NCBI GenBank assembly: GCA_013152105.1
Contig: JAADHA010000248.1
Coordinates: 1 to 6,928, forward strand
Origin: Oligoflexia bacterium
Lineage (GTDB): Bacteria > Myxococcota_A > UBA796 > UBA2385
Reading direction: 5' to 3'
Length of the DNA: 6,928 bases
Each line of letters opens with the position of its first letter. Positions within the stretch are counted from its first letter, which is position 1. Of this stretch, positions 1 to 6,469 are shown one piece after another. Under the pieces are notes generated by a model, which saw only the letters and a program-made list of their open reading frames with translations, did no database searches and was not told the origin of the DNA. The position numbers were made by a program, and so were the translations under genes.

Positions 1-1033
1 TCTCGGAGAGGGGGCCGATCTGGTTGACCTTGATGAGCGCGGCGTTCGCGACGTGCTCTTTGATACCCCTGCTGATCTGCTTGACGTTGGTGACGAAGAT
101 GTCGTCGCCGATGAGCTGGAGCTTGTGGCCAAGGGCCGCGGTCTGGGCCTGCCAGCCTTCCCAGTCGTTCTCGTCCAGTCCGTCCTCGACGCAGAACAGC
201 GGGTACTTGTCGGCCATGGACCCATACCAGGCGGTCATGTAGGCGGCGTCGCGGGGCTGACCCTCGAACTGGTAGGCGCCGTCGCGGTAGAAGCTGTTGG
301 CGGCCGCGTCGACGGCCAGCTTCACGTCTTCCCCGGGCCGGTAGCCCGCGGCGCTGATCGCTTCAGTTATCAAGGCCAGTGCTTCTTCGTTGGAGTCCAG
401 ATTCGGCGCGAAGCCGCCTTCGTCGCCGACACTTGTGGACAGCTTGCGCCCCTTGAGCACGGTCTTGAGGGCATGGTAGACTTCAGAGCCGCAACGGTAG
501 GCATCGGCGAAGCTCGACGAGCCGATTGGCGCGATCATGAATTCCTGGATGTCCACGTTGTTGTCGGCGTGGGCGCCGCCGTTGAGCACGTTCATCATCG
601 GTACCGGCAACACGCGGGCGTTCGTACCACCGATGTAGCGGTACAGTGGCAGGTCGAGAGAGAGAGAGGCCGCGCGGGCCACCGCCAGGGACACGCCGAG
701 GATGGCGTTCGCACCCAGCCGAGCCTTGTTGTCGGTGCCGTCCAACTCGATGAGGAGCTGGTCGATCGCCCGCTGGTCGCACGCATCCAGACCGATGAGG
801 TGAGGAGCGATCTCGTCGACGACGTTGGCGATGGCCTTCTTCACGCCCTTACCGCCGAAGCGGGTCTTGTCCCCGTCGCGAAGCTCGACCGCTTCGTGTT
901 CGCCGGTGGAGGCACCGCTGGGGACCGCGGCCCGCCCCACGATGCCATCATCGGTGAGGATCTCGACTTCGACGGTCGGGTTGCCGCGGCTGTCCAGGAT
1001 CTGGCGAGCGAAGACTTCGAAGATGGCTGGCAT
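1..1033 (-). CDS. eno: Enolase (phosphopyruvate hydratase), C-terminus cut by window edge
   Basis: Enolase interconverts 2-phosphoglycerate and phosphoenolpyruvate in cytoplasmic glycolysis and gluconeogenesis, and needs Mg2+. Translating the minus strand from the ATG at 1033 gives 344 residues with no stop before the left edge. The family is usually about 430 residues, so roughly the last 85-90 are missing. Visible motifs: DSRGNPTVE (14-22), PSGASTG (38-44), GGAHADNNVDIQEFM (152-166), GDEGGFAPN (203-211), LAVDAAAN (239-246), VEDGLDE (282-288), GDDIFVTN (309-316) and LIKVNQIG (333-340). By comparison with E. coli enolase these carry catalytic Glu164, Glu205 and Lys335 and metal ligands Asp242, Glu283 and Asp310. 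The start is supported by an AGGAG Shine-Dalgarno at 1046-1042, 8 nt upstream of the ATG. All catalytic residues within the visible part are present. The gene is divergent from the 710-residue exported protein. Family identity is essentially certain. Confidence 0.98.
   Translation of the reverse strand, partial: MPAIFEVFARQILDSRGNPTVEVEILTDDGIVGRAAVPSGASTGEHEAVELRDGDKTRFGGKGVKKAIANVVDEIAPHLIGLDACDQRAIDQLLIELDGTDNKARLGANAILGVSLAVARAASLSLDLPLYRYIGGTNARVLPVPMMNVLNGGAHADNNVDIQEFMIAPIGSSSFADAYRCGSEVYHALKTVLKGRKLSTSVGDEGGFAPNLDSNEEALALITEAISAAGYRPGEDVKLAVDAAANSFYRDGAYQFEGQPRDAAYMTAWYGSMADKYPLFCVEDGLDENDWEGWQAQTAALGHKLQLIGDDIFVTNVKQISRGIKEHVANAALIKVNQIGPLSE
656..668. repeat. GA/CT dinucleotide tract inside eno
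   Basis: Thirteen bases of perfect alternating GA (CT on the coding strand) encode Ser-Leu-Ser-Leu at enolase residues 123-126. The frame is intact through the tract. It is a possible slippage site, but no function is implied. Confidence 0.8.
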
Positions 1034-1055
1034 GAACAGATCTCCTGCGAGCCCC

Positions 1056-1111
1056 ACGCCGGTTCTGCAGACCCCATGTCCGCATGGTTCTCCGGCGTGA
1101 AACGGGGTCTG
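1056..1111 (-). repeat. Two interleaved inverted repeats in the eno leader (pseudoknot-type topology)
   Basis: Two perfect inverted repeats interlock. Arm pair A is CAGACCCC (1068-1075) with GGGGTCTG (1104-1111), 8 bp. Arm pair B is ACGCCGG (1056-1062) with CCGGCGT (1092-1098), 7 bp. The order is B, A, B', A', and both adjacent arms are separated by exactly 5 nt. Read as RNA on the eno strand this is the order of an H-type pseudoknot or of two mutually exclusive hairpins. The last arm ends 22 nt before the eno ATG, just upstream of its AGGAG. As DNA it could instead be an operator. A small CCATG/CATGG hairpin (1074-1078 with 1083-1087) also sits in the middle. The pairings are seen directly; any function is inference. 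Confidence 0.5.
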
Positions 1112-1113
1112 GC

Positions 1114-1141
1114 CCTATCGCCTTGCGCTCTGCTGGACCAA
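1114..1141 (-). promoter_or_regulatory. Weak candidate sigma70-like promoter for eno
   Basis: On the minus strand TTGGTC (1141-1136) is followed after 16 nt by GATAGG (1119-1114), a poor but correctly spaced -35/-10 pair pointing at eno. A start site near 1107 would fall inside the interleaved repeats, so the outer arm would then act as DNA rather than RNA. No better promoter was found for eno, and none was convincing on the plus strand for the gene at 1227. Confidence 0.15.
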
Positions 1142-1191
1142 CCGGGAGCCTGGCCGCTGCGCCGTCCGTGGCCATGCTCCAAGCAGAGCGT
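1125..1191. repeat. Long imperfect hairpin in the divergent intergenic region
   Basis: A 9-bp perfect inverted repeat, CGCTCTGCT (1126-1134) with AGCAGAGCG (1182-1190), extends past a single bulged A (1181) by GGA (1135-1137) pairing with TCC (1178-1180), giving 12 bp in total. On the plus strand a G1125-U1191 wobble could extend it. Inside, TGGCC (1151-1155) pairs with GGCCA (1170-1174). There is no T-run on either side, so it does not look like an intrinsic terminator. It lies 24 nt upstream of the ribosome binding site of the plus-strand gene and about 90 nt upstream of the eno start, so it could belong to either leader or be a protein-binding palindrome. Confidence 0.5.
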
Positions 1192-1226
1192 TAGCGCGCC
1201 CCTGGTCGATCTTCAGAGGACACCCG

Positions 1227-3359
1227 ATGCGCCTGTTCTCCGCCGCCTCTGGCCTGGCCCTGCTGGCCGCCCTCGCCGGCCGCTCCCAGGGTGCCCTGGC
1301 CCGTGGCTTCGACGCCATCGAGTCCCCGGTCGGTTCGGTCGACATCGCGGATATCGTCTCACTGGATCTGCTCGCCAGTCCTGATGGGGACGCTACGGTC
1401 TATGTCTGGGGCAAGCTGTCCGACGACGACAGTGACGACGACAACGACGACGCTTGCCTGGTGACCGTGGCCAGTTCCTCGCTGACCAGCCAGATCAGCG
1501 GCGCCCAGGCTGATCGGCTGGCGCTGAAGCACAAGGCGATCATGCTCAATGGCCTGACCGTTGATCGCGTCGTCATCCCGGCCGTGAAGCTGGGCCCGGT
1601 CACGCTGTACGACGTTCCGGCGGTCGTCCCTCGGCAGCCGACGAACAACAGCGCCTGTCTGCAGCTCTCCTTGCCGGCGACGGGTCTGGCCTGGGCGGTG
1701 ATGCCCTCGACTGGCAAGCTCTACCTGGCCCCGACCGCCCAGGGCACGCAGTTGACGGACAAGCTCGGCGGCACCGCCATCCAGGCGACATCGGTGGCGG
1801 CTCACCGAGTGCGGTACGGCAAGCTGAAGATCGACCTGTCCAGCACGGCCTTCCTGGTCGATGCCACCATCGACGACCAGCCTGTCGCCGTTGCCCTGGG
1901 CCTGGGGCGGACCACCGATGTCTCGCCCGATGTGGTCCTTTCGGGTCCAAGTCGCGCGGTCGGCGATCGGGACTATAGCTGGGCACACCTGCGGATCGGC
2001 GACACCGACCTGGGATCGGCCTGGTTCCAACGGGAACCTACCTGGCGCTACCTCTCGCAGGGCGACGACCATCCCGTGATGATGGGCAGCGTCGGGGACG
2101 ACATCCTCAGCCACTTCGACATCGCCTCGGACGGCGCGGGCAAGCTGGCCTTCAAACTCGCCACCGAACAGGTCCGGCTGGACCCTCGACCGACCCTGCT
2201 CGCCCAAGCCCAGGCCGACCTGGAGACATGCCTGAACCCGGCACAGCCGCCGACCGGGGATGACCCAGACAAGCCCCCCGGCGAACGTTGCGCTGACCAG
2301 TATGCCCGTCTGGCCAGCCAGGCGCTGATGGCCGGTGACTTGGAAACGTCCCTGGCCGCCCGCATGGCCGTGGCCCAAGCCGCCCCCGGGGTCTGCGAAA
2401 ACTGGTCGGCCGTCGCCGAACTGCAATTGGCCCTGGGCCAGACTGACAACGCCACGCAGGGTTTCCAGCAGGCATCCACGCAGTTTCACGCGTGGTGGGA
2501 CCTGGACGGATACCAGCGCGATGACGCCAGGAAGAAGTGGAGCGATCTGCCAGAAGACCAGCAGAAGATCGCCCAGATCCAGCCCCAACCAAGCGCATGC
2601 TTCGTCGATGACGGGATGCTGGCCCTGGGCCTGCTGATCCAGGGCAAGACCGACAAGATGAAGGCGATCGCCCGCGACCGAACTGACCTGGACCCGGGCC
2701 TGCCAGCGGTCTACGGCGCCTGGCTGCTCATGCAGGACGATGTCGAGGCCGCGCACGGGCCGTGGCGCATGGTCGAGCACCTCAGCCTGGGTCCGGCCCT
2801 GCTGGCCAAGGCCGGCCTGGGACGCCTCTTCTCCCAGCAAGGGGACTGGGACAGTGCGCGGGCGAACTACCAGGCCGCCCTGTCCATCGACGACGAAGAC
2901 GCGACCGTGACCGGGATGTGGGTCGACGATATGGCACTTCGGCTGGGCCCGGATGCGGCCCTCGATGAAGCCCGCGCCTGGGCCGCGCAGCGCCCCGACA
3001 GCCTGGCCGCCCTGTTCGGCCTCGCTCGCGCCGCGACCCTGGCCGGCACCGACACCGCCTGGCTCATCGCCAAGGCCGACGCGGTCTTCGCAGCCCACGT
3101 CCAGGTCGCTCCTCTCGACGCCAACGGCCTGGCGACCTGGTCGCGCTACCTGACGGCCACCGGCCGCGTTGAGCACGGCAAGCGGGTCGCTCAGCGTGCC
3201 ATCGCCGTCGACCCGACCGTGGCCAACGCTTGGCTGGCTCTGGCCGAGGCCCAGCAGGCGTCGGGGAACGCGGAAGACGCCAAGAGAAGCATGCTGCACG
3301 CGGCCCAGAACAGCGGCCAACACCCGGGCTACACGCTGCTGCTCCAGGGCTTGCGATAG
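1227..3359 (+). CDS. Exported TPR protein with predicted inactive two-lobed aspartyl-protease-like domain
   Basis: I do not recognise a named family, and the function is unknown. Residues 1-25 form a signal peptide (MRLF start, hydrophobic core, probable cleavage after ALA). Residues 45-311 show two retropepsin-like halves. In the first, VTVASSS (79-85) aligns with the DTGASSS active-site loop, followed by KLGPVTLYDVPAVV (121-134). In the second, a strand and turn before ALGLGRTT (223-230) align with the LLDTGATT pattern, followed by LRIGDTDLG (255-263) and a GSVGDDILSHFD segment (287-298). The catalytic Asp of each half is replaced (V79 and G225), so no protease activity is predicted. Residues 356-425 and 522-700 have TPR-like helix pairs, for example GLGRLFSQQGDWDSARANYQ (530-549). 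Six Cys (77, 144, 335, 355, 390, 458) could form disulfides, as expected for an exported protein. An Asp-rich run spans 66-75. The ATG is preceded by AGAGGA at 1215-1220, 6 nt away. The gene is monocistronic, divergent from eno and convergent with the plsB cluster. That this is a real gene is near certain; the domain reading is moderate. Confidence 0.9.
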   Translation: MRLFSAASGLALLAALAGRSQGALARGFDAIESPVGSVDIADIVSLDLLASPDGDATVYVWGKLSDDDSDDDNDDACLVTVASSSLTSQISGAQADRLALKHKAIMLNGLTVDRVVIPAVKLGPVTLYDVPAVVPRQPTNNSACLQLSLPATGLAWAVMPSTGKLYLAPTAQGTQLTDKLGGTAIQATSVAAHRVRYGKLKIDLSSTAFLVDATIDDQPVAVALGLGRTTDVSPDVVLSGPSRAVGDRDYSWAHLRIGDTDLGSAWFQREPTWRYLSQGDDHPVMMGSVGDDILSHFDIASDGAGKLAFKLATEQVRLDPRPTLLAQAQADLETCLNPAQPPTGDDPDKPPGERCADQYARLASQALMAGDLETSLAARMAVAQAAPGVCENWSAVAELQLALGQTDNATQGFQQASTQFHAWWDLDGYQRDDARKKWSDLPEDQQKIAQIQPQPSACFVDDGMLALGLLIQGKTDKMKAIARDRTDLDPGLPAVYGAWLLMQDDVEAAHGPWRMVEHLSLGPALLAKAGLGRLFSQQGDWDSARANYQAALSIDDEDATVTGMWVDDMALRLGPDAALDEARAWAAQRPDSLAALFGLARAATLAGTDTAWLIAKADAVFAAHVQVAPLDANGLATWSRYLTATGRVEHGKRVAQRAIAVDPTVANAWLALAEAQQASGNAEDAKRSMLHAAQNSGQHPGYTLLLQGLR
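1422..1451 (+). repeat. Imperfect GAC triplet repeat encoding an Asp-rich run
   Basis: Ten codons, eight of them GAC, encode DDDSDDDNDD (residues 66-75) of the exported protein, just before the first active-site-like loop. The spacing of acidic side chains resembles Ca2+-binding acidic loops of secreted proteins, but no defined motif is matched. It could also be a replication-slippage expansion in a surface loop. Confidence 0.75.
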
Positions 3360-3362
3360 GAA

Positions 3363-3400
3363 CCCTTGGCGGGACGCACCAGGGCAATGAGCATCAGCCC
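3363..3400. terminator. Weak hairpins in the convergent gap, possible bidirectional terminator
   Basis: The 44-bp gap between the converging stops holds two overlapping weak stems: CCCTTGG (3363-3369) with CCAGGG (3379-3384), which needs one bulged T, and GGGC..TGA (3382-3390) with TCAGCCC (3394-3400), which needs a 2-nt bulge. No T-run follows on either strand, so an intrinsic terminator is not well supported. Position is the main argument. Confidence 0.2.
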
Positions 3401-3403
3401 CAA

Positions 3404-3826
3404 TCAGGCCAGCCGCCCCCACAGTCCGGTGATCTGGTCCACCAGCGCGGCCCAGATCACGTTGTAGACCCCCTTGTGCAGCAGCCAGGCCTGGGCCAGC
3501 AGGCACACGGCGCAGAAGGCCATGGCCCATCGCGCGACGTTGCGGATCCCGATCACCGAGGCGGCAGCGGTCTCGTCGTAGCCGCCGGCCTGGATGCGAG
3601 CGGCCTCGCTGTCGGCCATCAGCCAGGCCCACAGCGTCACCACGGCGCCGGGCACGACGGTCACCAGCAAGCCGACGATGTCCAGAAAGAGGGCCACGCC
3701 AATCAAGAGCCGCAGGTGCTGGACCCGCGGGACGACATCAACCGGTGGGGGCAGCGGTTCCCCAGAAAAGAGCTGGTCGACCCGAGCCCAGGGCGCATCC
3801 GGCGTCGGGTTGGGCGGGTCCGTCAA
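3404..3826 (-). CDS. Small membrane protein of unknown function, coupled to plsB
   Basis: This 140-residue protein has a Pro-rich hydrophilic N-terminus (about 1-35), a long hydrophobic stretch at about 38-70 (LLIGVALFLDIVGLLVTVVP onward, broken by Pro-Gly at 59-60), a soluble loop with acidic residues at 71-96, and a second membrane segment at about 97-117 followed by an amphipathic or third hydrophobic segment at 120-136. I do not recognise the family. The start is TTG at 3826, overlapping the plsB stop as TTGA, the classic arrangement for translational coupling. No in-frame ATG or GTG gives a better start, and the Shine-Dalgarno is weak, which also fits coupling. Its place directly behind plsB suggests a role at the membrane alongside phospholipid synthesis, but this is inference from position only. 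Confidence 0.8.
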   Translation of the reverse strand: MTDPPNPTPDAPWARVDQLFSGEPLPPPVDVVPRVQHLRLLIGVALFLDIVGLLVTVVPGAVVTLWAWLMADSEAARIQAGGYDETAAASVIGIRNVARWAMAFCAVCLLAQAWLLHKGVYNVIWAALVDQITGLWGRLA

Positions 3827-6441
3827 CGCAGCAGGGCCTGCAGCGTCTGCCCGTAGGCTTGAACTGCGGCGTCGTTGAATTCCAGCCCAGCTCCGTCGGT
3901 GCGAAGCTGGATCACGCCCTCTTCGCGGAAGGCGCGCACGGCGTTGCTGAGGTTGACCAGGGACAGGGCTTCGGGGCGTCGCAATTCGTCCACCGCGAGC
4001 AGCCCTTCGCCGATCTTCTGGATGCGCTGGGGCAGCTTGGCCAGGGCCAGATCACCGGTGCGAAGGCTGCGGCTGGCCCGCAGCACCAACAAGTAGGACT
4101 CCAGGAAATTGCGGGTCAGCTCAGCCAGCTCGGCCAGCAGGGCAGGGCTCTGCACGACCAGGGCCGCGGTCGCCGGATCACCGCCTGTGGGCAGCGCTTC
4201 CAGAGCTCCGTAGCGCTGAACCGTCGCGCGGGCTTCCGACCAGCCCTGGTCCAAGCCGACATCGGGGTCCAGGCTGAATTCGTAGCGGAGCAGGTAGGCC
4301 TGGGCACGGTAGAGGTCGAAGACGACCGCCGCGTCGGCTTCGCGCACGCCACGCTCACGCTGGGCCGGCGAGATGGCACCGCGCACGGCCGCCGCCAGCA
4401 GGCTGGGACCGACCAGGTAGTTGATGAGCCCGTTCTTGTAGTACTCCAGCGTCAAGCGCTTTTCTGGCAGGACCTGGATGATGTCGCCGTCCTCGTCCGC
4501 CAGGCGCTTGACCTGTTTTTCACGCAGGAAGCGCTTCAGGGCGTGCTCGACCATCCAGTCGCCGTGGGCCCGACCGGCCGACTCGGCGCCCAGCGATTCC
4601 AGCAGATCGCCCAGGCGTTGGACGCGCTTTGTCAGCTCGGCCACGCGGATCCCACGCTTGGACTGGGCCAACAGGGCCATCGAGACGACGCCGGTGGGCA
4701 GCACCACCATGTTCCGCGCGATGCGATTCATCAGGCGCTCGCCGACCTGGGACAGGGCTTCCTGTCGGGCCTCACGGTCCAGCTTTTCCCAGGGTCGGTC
4801 CATGGCAGCGAACATCTCACGGACCAGCAAGGGCTGCCCAACCCGCATGAAGACTCGCCCATAGCGCTTGGTGATCACCCGGCTGGCCTTCACGATCTGG
4901 CCCAGGTTCTCAGAACGCTTGGGCCCGCCCGCCAGTTCGCGTGCGTAGGCGGTCTCTTCGGCGATCTGTTCGTAGCTGATGGCGACGGGCAGCAGGGTGA
5001 CCTGGCGGTCGTGGCGCCCCTGGGCCGCGGCGTCGAGCACCATGGAGAGCACGCCCAGGCGGGCCGGCAGCAGCTTGCCGGTGCGACTACGCCCCCCCTC
5101 GATGAAGAACTCGACCGGGAACTCGTCGCGGATGAGCTGGCGCAGATAGGCGAAGAAGATCACCGGGAAGATGCGGTCTCCTGAGAAGCTGCGCCGGATG
5201 AACATGGCGCCCATCCGCCGCATGATGGGGCCCATCGGAAAGAAGGCCAGGTTCTCGCCCGCGACGACGTGCGGGATCATCACGTCGTGCTCGAAGAGCT
5301 GGCTGCTGATCAGCAGGTAGTCGACGTGGCTGCGATGGCAGGGCACCAGCACCGCTGTGCCATCCCGGTAGGCGGTACGGATGCGCTCGATGTCGACGTC
5401 GCGCAGGTCCACGCCCGAGTAGATCCGGCTCCAGAGCAGGCGCGTGACGACCCGAGCGGCCGCTACGAAGGGCCACGAGAAACGCGCCGCGATCCGGTCG
5501 AGCACCGTCTCTACTTCGGCCTGGACTGACTCGGGGCTGCGCCCGGTGGCGGCCGCTTCGTCTTTGACCAGACGGCGGACCTCGGGACTGTTCACCACCA
5601 GCCGGCGATTCCAGCGGTGGCTGCGCACCCGAGGGCCGTGGACGACGCGGCTCTCGCGGTAGAGGTAGCGACGCAGCAAGACTCGAGCCAGGCGAACCTG
5701 CCGTTGTACGGGTTGGTCCTGGAGACGCGCCAGCAGCTCGCGCAGGTCGCCCGGCTCGCCGGCCTGGACGAAGGCGTCGCGGTGGCGGGTGGTTACGGCC
5801 ATCACCTTTTGCATGACCGATGGCCGTTCTTCGCGACCCAATAGCAAGCGACCGACTTCCGTCCGGGCGCGTTCCCAGTTGCGTCGCCAGACCACGACGA
5901 TTGGGACCAACTGGATCGGTAGATCGGACTGGGACTGGGCCGCCACGAGCGCGGCCATGGGGTCGCTGGCCAGGGCTTCGCCTTTGTTGTCCAGCAAGAA
6001 GATCGCGCTGGTCATGCCGTGGGCGACGGCACCAGCCAGCCAGCCCGAGGCGACGGGATCAGGGGCACGCTGGCCGCGCAACCAGCCGCGCAAGGTGCGC
6101 CAGCCCAGGCCCAAACCGTCGGCTACAGGGGCGAGCCAGGCGGAGCGGATGCCGTTGGTGAACCGAGCCAGGGGCAAGCGGCGCTGGTTGAGGACCGCGT
6201 TGAGCGCCAGCCAGTCCATGCGCGAGCGAGCGTGCAGCACATAGACGACCGGACCGCGGGCCGAGGCGAGGCGCACACGCTCGGCCGAGTGTTCCTCGAG
6301 CCGCAAGGCGCGCACGATCCACCACAGACCGCTCAGGTAGAAGAGCAGGCCGAAGTGTCGCTGCATGGCCGATCGATAGCGTCCCTCGGGCGCTGCTGGC
6401 AGGTCTCCCCGCGGCGCTTTGGGCACTTGATCGGTCAACAC
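3823..6441 (-). CDS. plsB: Glycerol-3-phosphate 1-O-acyltransferase (PlsB)
   Basis: PlsB transfers a fatty acyl group from acyl-ACP or acyl-CoA to position 1 of glycerol-3-phosphate, the first step of phospholipid synthesis, at the inner membrane. With the start used here (872 residues) the four acyltransferase blocks are intact: I HRSHVDYLL (369-377, catalytic His and Asp), II GAMFIRRSF (411-419), III FFIEGGRSRTGKLL (445-458) and IV LLPVAISYE (483-491). Similarity to E. coli PlsB (807 residues) continues through DIIQVLPEK (653-661) and YYKN (667-670) in the C-terminal region. Start choice: GTG at 6441 has a strong GGAAGGA (6457-6451) 9 nt upstream. ATG 6459 (878 residues) lies 10 nt after the preceding stop with a weaker site. 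ATG 6366 (847 residues) is where similarity to E. coli PlsB begins, and codons between 6366 and 6459 have lower third-position GC, so it stays possible. The gene follows the glycosyltransferase closely and overlaps the next gene by 4 nt. Confidence 0.95.
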   Translation of the reverse strand: MLTDQVPKAPRGDLPAAPEGRYRSAMQRHFGLLFYLSGLWWIVRALRLEEHSAERVRLASARGPVVYVLHARSRMDWLALNAVLNQRRLPLARFTNGIRSAWLAPVADGLGLGWRTLRGWLRGQRAPDPVASGWLAGAVAHGMTSAIFLLDNKGEALASDPMAALVAAQSQSDLPIQLVPIVVVWRRNWERARTEVGRLLLGREERPSVMQKVMAVTTRHRDAFVQAGEPGDLRELLARLQDQPVQRQVRLARVLLRRYLYRESRVVHGPRVRSHRWNRRLVVNSPEVRRLVKDEAAATGRSPESVQAEVETVLDRIAARFSWPFVAAARVVTRLLWSRIYSGVDLRDVDIERIRTAYRDGTAVLVPCHRSHVDYLLISSQLFEHDVMIPHVVAGENLAFFPMGPIMRRMGAMFIRRSFSGDRIFPVIFFAYLRQLIRDEFPVEFFIEGGRSRTGKLLPARLGVLSMVLDAAAQGRHDRQVTLLPVAISYEQIAEETAYARELAGGPKRSENLGQIVKASRVITKRYGRVFMRVGQPLLVREMFAAMDRPWEKLDREARQEALSQVGERLMNRIARNMVVLPTGVVSMALLAQSKRGIRVAELTKRVQRLGDLLESLGAESAGRAHGDWMVEHALKRFLREKQVKRLADEDGDIIQVLPEKRLTLEYYKNGLINYLVGPSLLAAAVRGAISPAQRERGVREADAAVVFDLYRAQAYLLRYEFSLDPDVGLDQGWSEARATVQRYGALEALPTGGDPATAALVVQSPALLAELAELTRNFLESYLLVLRASRSLRTGDLALAKLPQRIQKIGEGLLAVDELRRPEALSLVNLSNAVRAFREEGVIQLRTDGAGLEFNDAAVQAYGQTLQALLR

Positions 6442-6469
6442 CGGCGGGCTTCCTTCCATCCGGCCGGGC

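Noticed and set aside
948..1085. Upstream ATGs (1085, 1078) in the eno leader that could open small overlapping reading frames
   Set aside because: Both run out of frame into eno without a Shine-Dalgarno and give basic, low-complexity peptides. Leader-peptide control is not supported.
53..1384. 443-codon plus-strand frame across eno and the intergenic region
   Set aside because: It is a shadow of enolase, whose minus-strand identity is unmistakable. The frame also runs through the intergenic region into the next gene without any domain.
3360..3403. Strong intrinsic terminator between the convergent genes
   Set aside because: Only bulged short stems and no T-run are seen, so it is listed as a weak candidate only.
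1359..3632. 757-codon minus-strand reading frame opposite the exported protein gene
   Set aside because: It is antisense to a gene with a signal peptide, a good ribosome binding site and TPR-like repeats. Its translation is Gly/Arg/Gln-rich with no recognisable domain, as expected for a mirror frame in GC-rich DNA.
3745..5184. 479-codon plus-strand frame opposite plsB
   Set aside because: It is antisense to the catalytic and C-terminal parts of PlsB, is low-complexity Gln/Gly/Leu-rich, and has no start context.
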